Made by a program: the position numbers and the translations under genes | Part shown: positions 22,714 to 34,199 of the stretch, one piece after another | Layout: every line of letters begins with the position of its first letter | Position numbering within the stretch: position 1 is the stretch's first letter | The notes under the pieces: generated by a model | The model's input: only the letters and a program-made list of their open reading frames with translations | Databases searched by the model: none | Told to the model about the DNA's origin: nothing | Assembly (NCBI GenBank): GCA_037176845.1 | Contig: JAYKXP010000235.1 | Location: 1-52,529, forward strand | Reading direction: 5' to 3' | Length of the DNA: 52,529 nucleotides | Origin: Paramarasmius palmivorus | Lineage: Eukaryota; Basidiomycota; Agaricomycetes; Agaricales; Marasmiaceae

Positions 22714-23869
22714 TTGAAATCAAGCCTTCGTCTTTGATCCTCGCTTCCACGCACGCGAGGTCTGCACTCGAGAAACAGACATCGGAGATGAGTTCCCGTT
22801 TTGCGAGCATAGCTTCTAACCATGTTGGTCAGAACAGCAGTATCAACTAGCGAACAAGATGACGCACCACCGTTACTTGATGCTCAAGAATCAACGACCT
22901 GAGCCTCCTCCGCTAACCAATGTTTTTGCGTTTATTGAGGTCCTCGGCAGTGCAGTAACTTGAGATCTTGATAAACCACCCTGGGATTTCATGTCAGGCT
23001 GTATACGAGGAAGAACCGCGTATAATAAGACTGCCAGTGGAAAGATGATTCCTCGTTCCTTTTTATCGAGTCGGAGGAGTCTGCCTGATACGAGCGTCGA
23101 GGTGAGCAGAGCGGAAAGATGGTGTTGGTGAAGCCTCGGCACCTCGGGAATTCGAAGAGTTTTTTTTTTTTTTTTTGCTTTTCCTGGGTTGTAGTACCGA
23201 CTTCGAGATCCGGTTCAAGTTTCTGTCGAGCGAGCATCTCGCTGGAAGAGAACGGAGGACGTGACGGGGCTATGTCTTGTTTCGTTCTCCGGCTGACAAC
23301 TCTGAAGTTGTGCAAGATGACGCTCCGTGAAAATGCCAAATCTAATCATGTTACAAATGGTACCGGTCAGAACAGGGTGTCGACTCGCGAAAGAAAAGAC
23401 GAAAACGCACCACGTTCGCCTTATCTCGAGTTTAAATCTCTCCTCCAACACAAATCTAACGCTTTTGAGACCCAAGCCTTTCATATATCCCGTGGTTTTG
23501 TCCCATGTTAGAGCTTTGAATGGTGGTCGTGGTTACATCCATTGAAGTCGCCCGACGGCCATACGAGAAGCTTAAAGTGAGCCAATAGAGCGTAAATGGA
23601 CCAGAGCTTCGAAGAGAACGAATAAAGCATGGATGATGGGAGTTTTGCGAGATGGTGCCATTGTGGTGGTGGTCGTCCAACGTCAAGATGCTTAGCGCTC
23701 AGCGCAATTGACAATCAACGCACTCGCAATGCCAACTCAATCTCTACAACTTCAAGGAAGACGATGTATACAATCGACGCTTTACAACAAGGTGGGCCGT
23801 TTAAACTTTATACCATACAACAATAAGAGTTCCCAAAACGCTCTTAAGTCCATTGAACAAATCCAAAGC
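22714..23869. other. Intergenic region with repeat remnants and a poly(T) run
   Basis: No gene supported. A 17-base T run lies at 23160-23176. Two related blocks (near 22828-22880 and 23360-23420), both with GGTCAGAACAG and an ACGCACCAC motif, resemble the degenerate repeats of 15.9-19.2 kb. Confidence 0.4.
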
Positions 23870-24432
23870 TCACATCCCCAAAACCACCCTACACCCAAAA
23901 CCACCCAACGCGAGCACACCTCCCACCAAGAACAACGCAACAGAACATAGACACAGAATAACCGGCATCCCAGGATGAACGCACACGCCTCCGAATCGAA
24001 GAGTAACATGCCCCTGCCCCGGGCCTTCAACGTCGCAAGTCCGCTTAACACTCCCAACAGAAAACAAGACAAGCGTATTATAGCATCCAGCACACGCTGT
24101 AACCGCCAACGCTTGAACATGGAACACGCTCCAAACGGAAGCGGAAATCTCGGTGCGAGTGAGTATGATGTAACAGGTTGAGAGGATCGTCTGGTTGAGA
24201 ACTAGGAATATGAATGGACGTTGGACTGCGTGGATTAAATAATGGACGTGTGGTATTCCTGGGCGTTGTTTAGGGCTTGATAGGGAAGAAGAGTGGTAAG
24301 CGAGTCACCTTCGAGTTTTCGTTCTAGCTTTGCAATGCGGCATGGTAGAATTGGATCGCCGTTGCTGGGAGTGATGAGCGTGGAAGCTTCGAAAGGAGAG
24401 GTTTGCGGTTCTGGGATATCAATAGAGATCAT
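23870..24432 (-). CDS. Small multi-pass membrane protein, paralogue 1
   Basis: Two exons: complement(join(23870..24258,24309..24432)), 513 nt, 170 residues. Exon 1 (41 codons plus 1 nt) encodes a hydrophilic N-terminus starting MISIDIPEPQTSP. Exon 2 carries three or four hydrophobic stretches (for example FIFLVLNQTIL and LVGGVLALGGFG). The gene at 24663-25251 has the same intron phase, the same exon 1 length and a related C-terminus (HPG followed by ILxL and GGVLxLG). I do not recognise the family. It is probably an integral membrane protein of unknown role, and the pair is a tandem duplication. Confidence 0.68.
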
Positions 24433-24662
24433 GGTGGTACAACTGTAAGCTCTGTAATGGCGAATAGGGGTCTATACTGTCGTATTCACAGTCTCGTCGT
24501 CATTATGTCTTAAGCGCCCAGATCAAGCATGCGAAACCTTGTGTATAGAATCGACGATACAATATGGTAGGCTGTATCGTGACATACAATGATAGTGTTT
24601 ATACGATAAGGCGTTCCCAAAACGCTCTTCCAAGTCCAAGCCCAACAAATCCACTGTCAGTC

Positions 24663-25251
24663 TCACACACCCCAGGCCGAAACCGCCTCTCGATATCCCA
24701 AAACACCCAACAAAAGCACACCACCCACAACGAACACCACAAGACCATACAAAAACAGAATAGCCGACAACCCAGGATGAATCAACACATTCCACCAGCC
24801 TTCCCGCCTTTCATGATTCGCACAAGTCCGCCTAGTACGATCCCCGGGCCCCACAAGAACCGACAATATTAAATCAGCAACACCAGCACACCACAAGAAC
24901 TTCAACGAAACTTCAAGCACGGTCCTAACGAGAGATGGGAGAGCGGTGTCGTACCGGGTGATGACGGCGGCGTTGGCTGTCATAGTCCAGTAGGTGAAAT
25001 GAAAGAGTGTTTGTGGATCTTGTACGTTGGCGAGGAGATAGCGGGGGAGTTTGGATCCTGTGTGTATGTGTATTGGTTAGTACTTTAATTTGGGCTCAGG
25101 CTTGAGCGATGTCGATGAACGCGTTACCTTCAAGTTTGCGCTGTAAGACCCCAATGAGGCATATCGAGGTTGGATCGCCTTTAGCGATGGGCGTGGAGGT
25201 TTCAGAAGGACTAGGATAGGTTTGTATCGCTGGGACGGTAATAGAGGTCAT
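24663..25251 (-). CDS. Small multi-pass membrane protein, paralogue 2
   Basis: Two exons: complement(join(24663..25057,25128..25251)), 519 nt, 172 residues. Exon 1 is 124 bp, as in the neighbour at 24432, and starts MTSITVPAIQTYPSP. Exon 2 contains the first membrane-proximal region (LFHFTYWTMTANAAV), a segment near FLWCAGVADLILSVLVG and a C-terminal hairpin ending GGVLLLGVLGY. A charged loop (DRTRRTCANHERREGWW) separates the last two segments. The family is unknown. Same strand and about 230 bp upstream of the paralogue. Confidence 0.72.
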
Positions 25252-25499
25252 GGTGGTAGAAGTGTGAGCTGGGTAAAGACAGATTAGGCTATTAAATAGT
25301 CATTCCATTTCCATATTTGTCGATACTGAGCGACATTGAACACCCCGATCGTGCAAAAAGCATACGATCGTTGTGTTTTTGACTAGCCTCAACACAGCAG
25401 TATCCGGTTGAGAGTGGTTTCATGGACTGAGTGGTCCATGAAAATGCAGTTGCCTACAGAAAAGATGAGTCGTAAAGTTTAGGCTATATATCGGATACG

Positions 25500-25735
25500 G
25501 CGAAAACGCACCTTCTTTGCCAGCTAACCCCAGGCCCACCCGTTCGTCATAACCCAAGCCGAGTATATATCCTCTTAGTGATACCTTACCTTCCTGCAGT
25601 AGCAATAGATAAGAGGAAGCCGTTACAAGAGTTGTCTGGTGTGCGGAACATCGCGGCGAAAGGCAAGGTGAAAATTGCCTGCCGGTAGCCCGGAGCCAGT
25701 GCCGCGTCTCTTCTCTTTCCGCAACCACCACCTAT
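25500..25735 (-). pseudogene. Degenerate copy of the hypothetical gene at 29.8-30.0 kb
   Basis: The minus strand here aligns with 29838-30003 over a GT-rich start, the block CCGGCAGGCAATT, a GCGGCGA block and the end before AAGGTGCGTT. An indel of about 17 nt after GGAAAGAGA changes the frame relative to the other copy, so the shared peptide (PAGN..) falls into a different frame. It is probably a broken paralogue; function unknown. Confidence 0.4.
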
Positions 25736-26268
25736 CTAGCACCGGAAGGCTTAGTCGTCGATATATTCAGGTTTGAAGGTAAAAATATTTTACGCTTGGA
25801 TTTTGGGTGAATAATTGCTCATGCGATTCGTACTCAATTTCGGTTTACTCTCGCGTTTACCACACGGCGAATCACAGTTCATTTCTATGCCATTCTTCCC
25901 GTTCTCTGAGCAGTCAGAGGCGACCTCCCCATGCGAATTGACTGTTTGACATCCAAACATTGCTGTGCCTTGGGGCCCAGCAGGTTGCCAAACGGAGGTA
26001 AGAATTCTGGGCTTGCTCGTCCAGGATCGCTCACCATTTTGCAGTGCTTAGATCTTAGAGTGAGCGTTAGAGCATTCACTTACGCCGGTTTGGTTTCCGC
26101 CGTCCCCTTTACGCCCACAGGCAATCACCGAACATTCTACAATCGCGTGTTCCACAGCTATGAAAACCTGCGATGCCTCATGCTCTCCACGACACCTCTT
26201 GCTGTTGTACAACCACCTCAACGAATTCCGCCTCAGCTTTCGCTCGCTCTCCCAGTTCAAATTCCAAC

Positions 26269-28863
26269 ATGAGCATCAACACCTCGTCGATCTATATGGA
26301 AGGCCAAGCCTGTCTGAACAATGTATTTGGGAATCAATACAACAACTGCCAGACTATTATCAGTCAGGTGTCTGCGGAGCGCACCGAGTACGACGAGGTA
26401 TGAATCTTTGTCCACCTGTAAGTGCATCATTTCTGACTAGATTTTGACCTATTGCAGTTTGATTATGTGAAACGTGGCTGTATGGTCACTGTGAAGGAGC
26501 TTGCTTCTCAGGAGCTCAAAGAATGGGATTGGGAATGTGTCAATGGACAATACATCCGAGGCCAGCTGCGTAGATCAGCTCACAAAACTATCTGCACTGT
26601 GGAGCTACGCCCAGATCGACAATCCAAGTACACTGCCATGGTCTACGAGGGTGACGACGCTCTGAGCTTCTGGGAAAAAGATTTCAGGCAATTTCACTTA
26701 GATAGGTTGGTTTCTGTGAAGTTCTATTTGAGAACTCTTGCTGAGAACTCACACAGGCAACCAGACAGCTTTCAACTCTTTGGCATCAATTGCTCACAAG
26801 TCCCTTTTCTGATATTCCATGACGGTATGACCCATTTTTACATATCAGCTCTATGGTCTTAGGTCTAATCGGGTTCAACAACTAGAATTAGTCCCTTGGA
26901 CGCATTTTTATGACCAATTTGAGTTTTTTTGGGTAGATGTTTTCATTGACCATTGGATGGTTTGTTGAGTTGTTGTAATTGCCGGCTCATATTGACGCAT
27001 CCTATTCTACAGGGGGCGAAGCATTGTGTGAGGCACAACCTCTGGCTGAATGCGCAAGGCGTCCTTTGCAAAGGACCTCAGGGACTTAGCGGTTTTGGTT
27101 CTGCGACTGGCGCCTTTTCTTCGCGTTCCAGCCCTATATCCTACCTCCCTTCGACTAGGGAAATGCTTGATGACGGTACTTCCCTGGAGTTCTTTCGGCA
27201 GTTCAAGCTACAAGGCTTAGATACGTGTGTTATCGAAATGGCATGGTCCTACGGCCTGTACCACCCTAGTATCTATGTCGATCACTTGTTTCCGGAGGTC
27301 ACGGTTCACGACTGGAATTGCCCTGGCCCATGGAAGAGCGAGAAACCCGATTGGACTGAAAAGCATTCCTATGGCGCATGTTTTGTGATCCGCCTGATGA
27401 GCTTCCAATGGACGCTATTGGCAAATTTCGTTTTGACACTGTCTACTCACCTTCCTTGGCGCCTGTTGCGAGATGGCCTGGATCATTGTGGTTGTGGGAG
27501 ACAAAAGGGCTGCGTGGCGAAAAACTCGTGCGAGATGGATTGAGCAAGTGAGTGGAAAGCGTCTCACTGCTTATAAGTGCTAATTTAGTTTGCAGATTCA
27601 CATTGTGTGATAGAGAATGCTCTGCCAAGATGCTATTTACATGGCAGAATGAATTTTATCGCAGCTGGTTATCTCAGTTTTCGAGAGTCATAGATGTTCT
27701 CGAGGCGGAACAAATGGTAGAGAAGTATTGTAGGTTATCCGCCTCCCTGATGAGCATTCAAGCAAGTCTCATTATCCACTCCTTTCACAGTCATTCCTGA
27801 GTTCCCCAACTTCGAGCTTATTTCTTCGCCGTGCTCCCATCACCACGGAAGCGGTGCAAAAACCTCGCACTCCAGTTACGGATCTTCCGCAACTGAATTT
27901 ACTGCCTTCAACCGTCGATTCGCCTCCACTCGATACTCACACATGAAGTACAATGGGCTCGCAGGGTCCTCCACGGTCTGGAAGGCTCCGCCTATATACC
28001 TCTTCCTCTATCCTCCCCCAAAGTCTATATCAGAACTTGTCTCGTGTATTGAAGGACATACCCGAACTCACTTTTGGTCTTTTGATGAAAATGGCCAAAC
28101 GGAGATGTCTGAAGAAGAATGCGAGCGATGGGAGGTTCCGAAACTCACACCTTCCATTGCTCGTTATTCCAGCGTGAAACTACACTCGTGGCCCAAACAA
28201 GTCTACACCGCCCTACACGAATGGCAAATTGCTCAAGGCTTCGATCCCACTACCACCGATTTCGCTCAACATTTAGGTATAGGGTATCGAGAACTGGAGA
28301 TTATCGGTACCAAGATGGCCAGCAAGAGCCGATTCGAGGAAGCCACAGAGGTGCGCTCATGTTGTGGATCGCGCCAGCCCTTAACTGATGTTTTCCCTGA
28401 TACTCAGGATCAAGCAACCTCATCTAGCGATACAGCCACTGTCGCTGACAGCAACTCAATGGCTTCCCGAAGTGAAACCCCCAATGTTGCGGAGCCTGTT
28501 GTAGAATGCGGCGAAGCGGATGCAATAGCTGCGAAAGTAGAAGATGCGGATGAGCATCGTCAAGGTACGTTCCAGAGCATACCTAATACTCTTACATACT
28601 GATTGGCTTCTGACAGCTGCTCACGTCGACGTGAATCCAAACGACCCGGGATCTCAGAGCACTAGCGTCGTCAAAGATGCCCCAGACGAAACTGGAACCG
28701 ATAACCACACCACCGAAATGGGAGATCAAGGTATGTTCCACACAAGTTTGTTGACGCGCTATTCACGTGTGACGTCTCCCCAGAACCTAAGGAGACGAAA
28801 TCCAAATCATGGTGGTCTTGGGAAGCAATTGCTGGCTCAGGCATTAGCGCGTTTGCGATTTAG
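26269..28863 (+). pseudogene. Unnamed mushroom multi-exon family member with a one-base frameshift
   Basis: Ten exons: join(26269..26397,26458..26705,26757..26824,26886..26959,27013..27547,27596..27729,27791..28350,28408..28564,28617..28730,28784..28863). The order of conserved blocks matches a large uncharacterised Agaricomycete family as I remember it: FDYVKRG, ICTVELR, a W-x-x-DF block, LFGIN followed by FHDE, RFDTVYSPSLAPVARWPGS, SWLSQ, and later IYLF.PPP, HFWSFDENG and LHSWP. Every junction keeps frame except inside exon 5, which is 535 nt where 536 would be needed. The frame changes between about 27360 and 27375, just before WRMFCDPP. An intron cannot explain it because the alternative frame has a stop just upstream. 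Either a recent null allele or a sequence error; function unknown. Confidence 0.72.
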
Positions 28864-29139
28864 GTTGGCCGGTTACTTCAATGGATGTGTTTTACTGAAC
28901 GAAACGTAGTCTACCTACCTACAAATGTATATCGTATTACTTCGCTCGTCGTATCTTGAGTCTATGATGCAGTAGCATCTCACGATATCATTACATCAAC
29001 TACTGGAGGTACATCGAACGGATAGAAGCTAAGAAAGAGCTGCCTAGACTCTAGATCTACTACCAGCTCATATCTCTTCGTATGGTAGGATCATGATCAA
29101 GGAACCCTGCACGCTCCAAAACAAGACCCCATCCCGAAG

Positions 29140-30003
29140 TCAAGTGAACGGGATGGGTGCTTTGGGTTCGAATCCTTTCCGCCTTAACGCGTGACGACCC
29201 AAGCTAATACGAAAAACCCGATACCCACAAGATCCTGCATGCCGCGAAAAAGTGGTGGTAAGGGTCGGATACTGTACGGCTTTGTTCGACATCTGAAATA
29301 GAGTGATGTCCAGCGCGATGATAAGACCATCCTGATTTTGGATACCAACGAGTTGGTAATGGGTTCGCCAGGTATCGTATTCGTGTTTGATGACGTTCGC
29401 AAAGGTTCGGAAGCTGCCCGAAGTTGGGTGTTTCTCCTTGTCAAGATTGACTTGGGAGGTGAGGTTGCAATCGGTCTTGGAATTGGAGCATTGAAGCATT
29501 TCTGATTGGGACCAGAGGTACTCGCGTTGTGCTTGAAGCTTGAGCTTTGGAGACCAGCGGAAGACGTCTTGAATCTGGGAGGAAATGTTTCATTCCCGAC
29601 GCTCTGGTTTCTTCAAGTTGTTGCTGCAATAGACGACTAGGAGAACCGGATGTCCAGCTGGCAACCAGTTAGGTAGGCACCAGTCAACAGCCTGCTTGTA
29701 AGAACAAGGATGATTGCGGGAATATCATAGCGTAGGTGTCGTAGACTGAGTTTTTCGCGTTAGGTGACCGGTGACCTGTGGAAAGGATGTCGATGAGTAG
29801 CAAGGTGTAAGCTAGGTGCGACGAAAATACAACGCAACGCACCTTTTTCACCAGACCGATCTCCTAAGCCTGGGCCCACCTCCGAATTCCACCTCCAAGG
29901 ATAAAGAATAGGATATGAGGAACTTGGCATAGCATCGCCGCAAAAGACAAGGGTAGAATTGCCTGCCGGTACCAAATCTCTTTCCACAACTACCACCTTT
30001 GCC
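29140..30003 (-). CDS. Hypothetical gene, only partly resolved
   Basis: The last exon 29140-29574 is well supported: it opens after a CCCAG acceptor with IQDVFRWSPKLKLQAQ and encodes 144 residues to the stop. A further coding-like stretch at about 29840-30003 (KVVVVERDLVPAGN..) ends at a likely donor (GGTGCGTTG). The middle (29575-29839) and the start codon were not resolved. Sequence related to the upstream part exists at 25500-25735. I recognise no domain. A two- to four-exon minus-strand gene is the best reading. Confidence 0.45.
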
Positions 30004-30212
30004 AAACTTGGAGCTTAGAAGAAAGGGCTTGGGCGGTTTGTAGTGGGAGAACAAAAGGCACGATTGTTCTAATCCCGAACTCAATACAGAGAGAAACTCA
30101 TTTCTCAAGCTATATATACACGAAGGCTTTCTTTGGCAATACTACCTCGAAATTCATTGATATGCGGCACCCGTGAAAGCGCAGATTAGGCCATACCTCC
30201 GAGTTCTTGAAA

Positions 30213-31673
30213 CTACCTTATCCGTCTTATTCTCATGTGAAAGCCACTACCAAACTTTCCTTCAGCCCGCGCGCCACTGAGCTGCTGGATGACCCTAGGA
30301 TTGACCTCTTCCGGCCCTATGAATCCGATATCCGCAGAAGACAGACCATGCACAGCTGTGGAAATGCGCAAACATCGAGAACTCAAAGCTTCCACAAGCT
30401 CTTGACAGTTGAATCCCAGCGCCGATGGATGTAACACAAGCGTAAGCTCACTGAGGCTTGGGGCTAACGGAGCTGTCTCTATTGTAACAGAGATAGCTTT
30501 GAGGAATGTCGAGGTGATGATCATGTTGTTCGGCACTCCGTTCGGACGTCCAGGGTACTCCTCAATGTGAAGGCTACGAAGAGTTGGCATGAGACCAAGC
30601 ACCCTAATAGCCTGCACATCGGATATCGGAGCACTTGTGAGCACGAGTTCGGTGATGGAACATCGCGAACGAGTCAAAAAACTCGTCAGAGCTTTCTCGT
30701 CGAATGACTTCCGACTATCGTCATCCAATTCCATGACATTCAAGTACGAGATGTGTAAGGACGATAGTTGGGGAAGGGTGAGTGCGCGAAAGGGAGTGAA
30801 GAAGTTGTCACCCGGATCTGTTTTCCAGGATATGATCTCCAGCTTCCGAACTTCGGAGAGGCTAGTATGTTCTTGGGCCGGGTGAAAAGGATACCACGAA
30901 TCCCGAATGACTATCTCCTCCAAGGTCGGAAACAATGACCAAAGGTTCTCTCCGACAGTACTGTCTTGGAGAGTCAACGACTTGATTTGGTGATACGGCA
31001 AAACCAGATTATCTGGATTTAGGTTCTCGAGCACAATGGTATCGAGTGATGGGCAAGTTTTGAAGAACTGGATTGGCGCACTGGAGAGTGGCGTAAAAAT
31101 ATCGTCCTCCTCTTCAGAAAGAGCCAGATATTTCAAAGAGGCAAGACGACCAGCGACTTCTTCAAGGAGATCATCCATGAGTAATACCTCACGAGGTGCG
31201 GCCAAACGCAGGTTCTGCCATCTCTCTGAACTCTCAGCCAGGAGACGCCAAATGCTCCTCACACCAGGTACACTGCAGCCGGCAATATAGATACTCAGAT
31301 CCAGCGGTGTCGTTTTGGAACGGCTCATGAAGAGGTATATCCTTCGAAAAATGATTCTCCGAAAGTCGTAGGAATCCATATTCTGAGGCCGTTCACTAGA
31401 GCAGTATATGAGCTCGATGGATGACCAAAGATCAGGTGCGGAGAGCATGAAGCCTCGCCATGTACGACAGACAGCGGAAAGGGCGAGTGAGGGGCAAAAT
31501 CTCTCCCGAGTTAGCATGTTCCTGTCGCATGACGTGGTGAATATTTCTAGGAGGATTTCGGGAGGGAGTTTGTAGATGGGTGCTAATGGGAGATTTTTAG
31601 GATTGAGATCCTCGAATCTGGGCTGCTCATTCTCCTGACCAGCGAAGTTTGGGTGTTTTTCCGGCATCTCCAT
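30213..31673 (-). CDS. F-box protein with leucine-rich C-terminal part
   Basis: Single exon, 486 residues from the ATG at 31673; the longer frame to 31691 begins with TTG. An F-box motif (LPPEILLEIFTTSCDRN) lies near residue 37, followed by VCRTWRGFMLSAPDLWSSI, typical of mushroom F-box proteins. The rest has irregular leucine-rich repeats (SLKYLAL, SLDTIVLENL, TLEEIVI, QLSSLHI, TLRSLHI). F-box proteins bring substrates to SCF ubiquitin ligases through Skp1; the substrate is unknown. Agaricomycetes carry hundreds of such genes. It differs from the inverted F-box pair at 37-43 kb. No break is visible. The interval 31674-32117 shows no gene. Confidence 0.88.
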   Translation of the reverse strand: MEMPEKHPNFAGQENEQPRFEDLNPKNLPLAPIYKLPPEILLEIFTTSCDRNMLTRERFCPSLALSAVCRTWRGFMLSAPDLWSSIELIYCSSERPQNMDSYDFRRIIFRRIYLFMSRSKTTPLDLSIYIAGCSVPGVRSIWRLLAESSERWQNLRLAAPREVLLMDDLLEEVAGRLASLKYLALSEEEDDIFTPLSSAPIQFFKTCPSLDTIVLENLNPDNLVLPYHQIKSLTLQDSTVGENLWSLFPTLEEIVIRDSWYPFHPAQEHTSLSEVRKLEIISWKTDPGDNFFTPFRALTLPQLSSLHISYLNVMELDDDSRKSFDEKALTSFLTRSRCSITELVLTSAPISDVQAIRVLGLMPTLRSLHIEEYPGRPNGVPNNMIITSTFLKAISVTIETAPLAPSLSELTLVLHPSALGFNCQELVEALSSRCLRISTAVHGLSSADIGFIGPEEVNPRVIQQLSGARAEGKFGSGFHMRIRRIR

Positions 31674-32117
31674 GAACAGGCGATAATCCAAGCTTCAAGT
31701 GACGTCTGGGCGGAGAATACCCGCGGGATAACTGTAAAGCTTTCAGCCAAGGAAACGTATTGTCCTTCTTGATCCTCACCTGGCGTAAGAAGGAGTCGAT
31801 AGCGCGTAGGTGGTTGATGTTGCGAGGTAGGAAGCAGTCCTAGTCAATGATGAGTCATATTGATCATGATGCATGATGGGCCGGAGTAACAGAAAGCGCC
31901 TTGTCGCCGAACACAGTGGGAGAGCATTCCTTTTCGCATTGAAATATTGACGATAAGTGAAGCAATCGAACGTCGAATGAGAATGATTAAACTTCGGGCG
32001 CAGATAACTACATATGTATTGCATTTCCATTCAAACACTGTAAACGAGCTTGTTATACATATCGAATTCCTCCAAACCAATTTGCTTTGAGCCGCTCCTT
32101 CGCATTGATACGAGCAT

Positions 32118-34116
32118 TTAGTATTCAGAAGGCTCGAACAGCACGACATTCTTCTTCAAGAGCCATCGGGGCCTTGGGGGATTGTCGGAGCCAGGAAGCT
32201 TGACGCGTATGACAGGCTGCGAGTCGAAGACTTCGTCTGCCGGGTCTGAAGGCGGAATAGGCCGCTGGACAAATTTCAGCTGCGATATCCATGGGATGGT
32301 TAAGACAAACACTTACAGTAATATAGATAGACGTGGCAATAGAGTCTCCGTACTTGAGAGGCAAATGAGTTGAAACATTACCGCATGAGCGAGCTTGATA
32401 CTTACCGTATCCCAGTGACCTTCTTCGAACATGCCAGGCCGAAGAGCAGCCAACATCGAACCAGGAGGAACGTTGTAGACGAAGTCCTCAAAGTACGTGG
32501 AAAGGAAGGTATACCGGGGCAGATTCGGGAGTGGTTGAGTTGTGAAACCTAGAAAGAATGCTCAGAAATTGAAGCTCATATCCATGCGGTCATAATCTTA
32601 CCTGACCCTTGACGACCATTGGTAGTAGCAGGGTTACGACCAGCCAGCAACGGGAGCGTAGGTTTCACAATCAGGGTTCTCTCGGAATCGGCGACATGGC
32701 CGAGCCAGTACCATCCAGACGGAATAGCGTTCTTTGGTCGATATATTGCCCTGGGAAACTGACCAGTGTTGGGTACCCTCTCGACATCGACCCACCTGCG
32801 TCTGGTGTGAGTCCCCGAACTCGATAACAAGAGCATCACACTTACCTTCCGAGCAGTGGCTTCATCAAATCCCGAACGGTCACCATGAGATTTTTCGGGA
32901 GCATATCTATAACCGAAACCACAGCGGATACTTCAATATCACGCCACCATTCTGGCTTGTCGGTGGACGCGATCCACTGAGCGATTTCTTGAATCTTTGT
33001 ATAGTCTCCTCCCTATTGACGAAATTGTCAAGTTCCGCGGTTTCCTCGAAACAAAAACCTCATACGTTGACGATATACTTGACATTGAGCGTACGGCCTT
33101 CCTTTGTGACAACTTGGGCATCATGAGATGACAAGAAAACCTGACGAAAATAAGGGTATCCTTACTTGTGCCTTCGGTGTTGCCGTGGCCGGCACCAACA
33201 CCTCCTCCCCAGTCTTTGACAGCACCTTCTAGGCCTACTTTGACATCCTGCTTTACTTCGGTTTCGGTTTCCTGCAATTCTATTGAGTTAACGCTCGCGC
33301 AGAGAAATAAAGATCGTACACTCCGTTTGAACACCTCCATGGTATGGGCAGAGAGAACGCCGCCGATCTGAACCCTCGTGCGGAAGACATGGCCATACTC
33401 TTCAAAGACCCTGTAAAGAGCTTCCCGTTTGTCTGTCGGCGTATCCTTCGAAAGCGCATTGTTGATTGCGTCCAGGAAGCTCGATGACAACTTCACCTCG
33501 TCATCAAAACCTGAACCTGGTGGAGAAAAGTCGATGCGACCTTGGCGGAAAAGGTAGCGAGATGAGACGAGGATAGTCTTCTCCGTTTCGGTATTCTTGT
33601 AACCGGTTTCGTTCGTATAATCCGCGGTGGCTGTAACACTAAAGTCCGGTTAGCCCCCAAAATTTTGGTCAATCAAAAGCACGAGCTAACTATGGCACTG
33701 AGATATTCACAGAGACCGAGTTGTAATTCTTCTGCATGAGCGTCTCTGAGAACTCCATTTCCACGGTCGTAGTGTCGATAGTGGCGACAGTGTCGACTGA
33801 TGCATTTAACTCTTCTGGTTCTTCAATTAGCTGCCGGCTACTGGCCACAGGACCATCTCTGGACATAATCACCCCCTTCAAGAGGTTGTTGTCGTTGAGC
33901 TAATGATAGTTAGTTGTGCTGAATATTGAGAACCCTCGTCGAGGACTTACGAGCTTGGCTCTCTTGACAGGATCTTTGATGACATCGATGAGTGTATCGC
34001 CTGGATCTCGTGGTGCGGCAGCCTCCTGGATTGCCGTCGAGTGAGAATAGGCATGCGGAAACACGAACTAGACGCACAGTAGATACTAAAGTGCTGACTG
34101 AGTCTTCAAAGCGCAT
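32118..34116 (-). CDS. MACPF-domain protein, probable pore-forming partner of the aegerolysin
   Basis: Multi-exon minus-strand gene. Supported exons: 32118..32279, 32317..32352, 32406..32548, 32602..32795 (or 32801), 32846..33012, 33066..33112, 33166..33279, 33322..33638, 33691..33899 and 33951 to about 34070. The N-terminus is unresolved; an ATG at 34116 is one candidate, and an acceptor near 34073 suggests an earlier exon. The MACPF signature is present as YGHVF followed six residues later by GG. The C-terminal part (WVDVERVPNTGQFP, IPSGWYWLGHVADS) is a separate domain. In this family the protein inserts into membranes after an aegerolysin binds a lipid. The aegerolysin gene begins 1.2 kb away on the other strand. 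I see no break after the first exon. Confidence 0.83.
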
Positions 34117-34199
34117 GTTGAATGAGTATGGGATGAGAACGATGACAGACGAGACGACAACACCTACCTTTTAAATGGTCCAAGTAGCCATTCAGGTGA

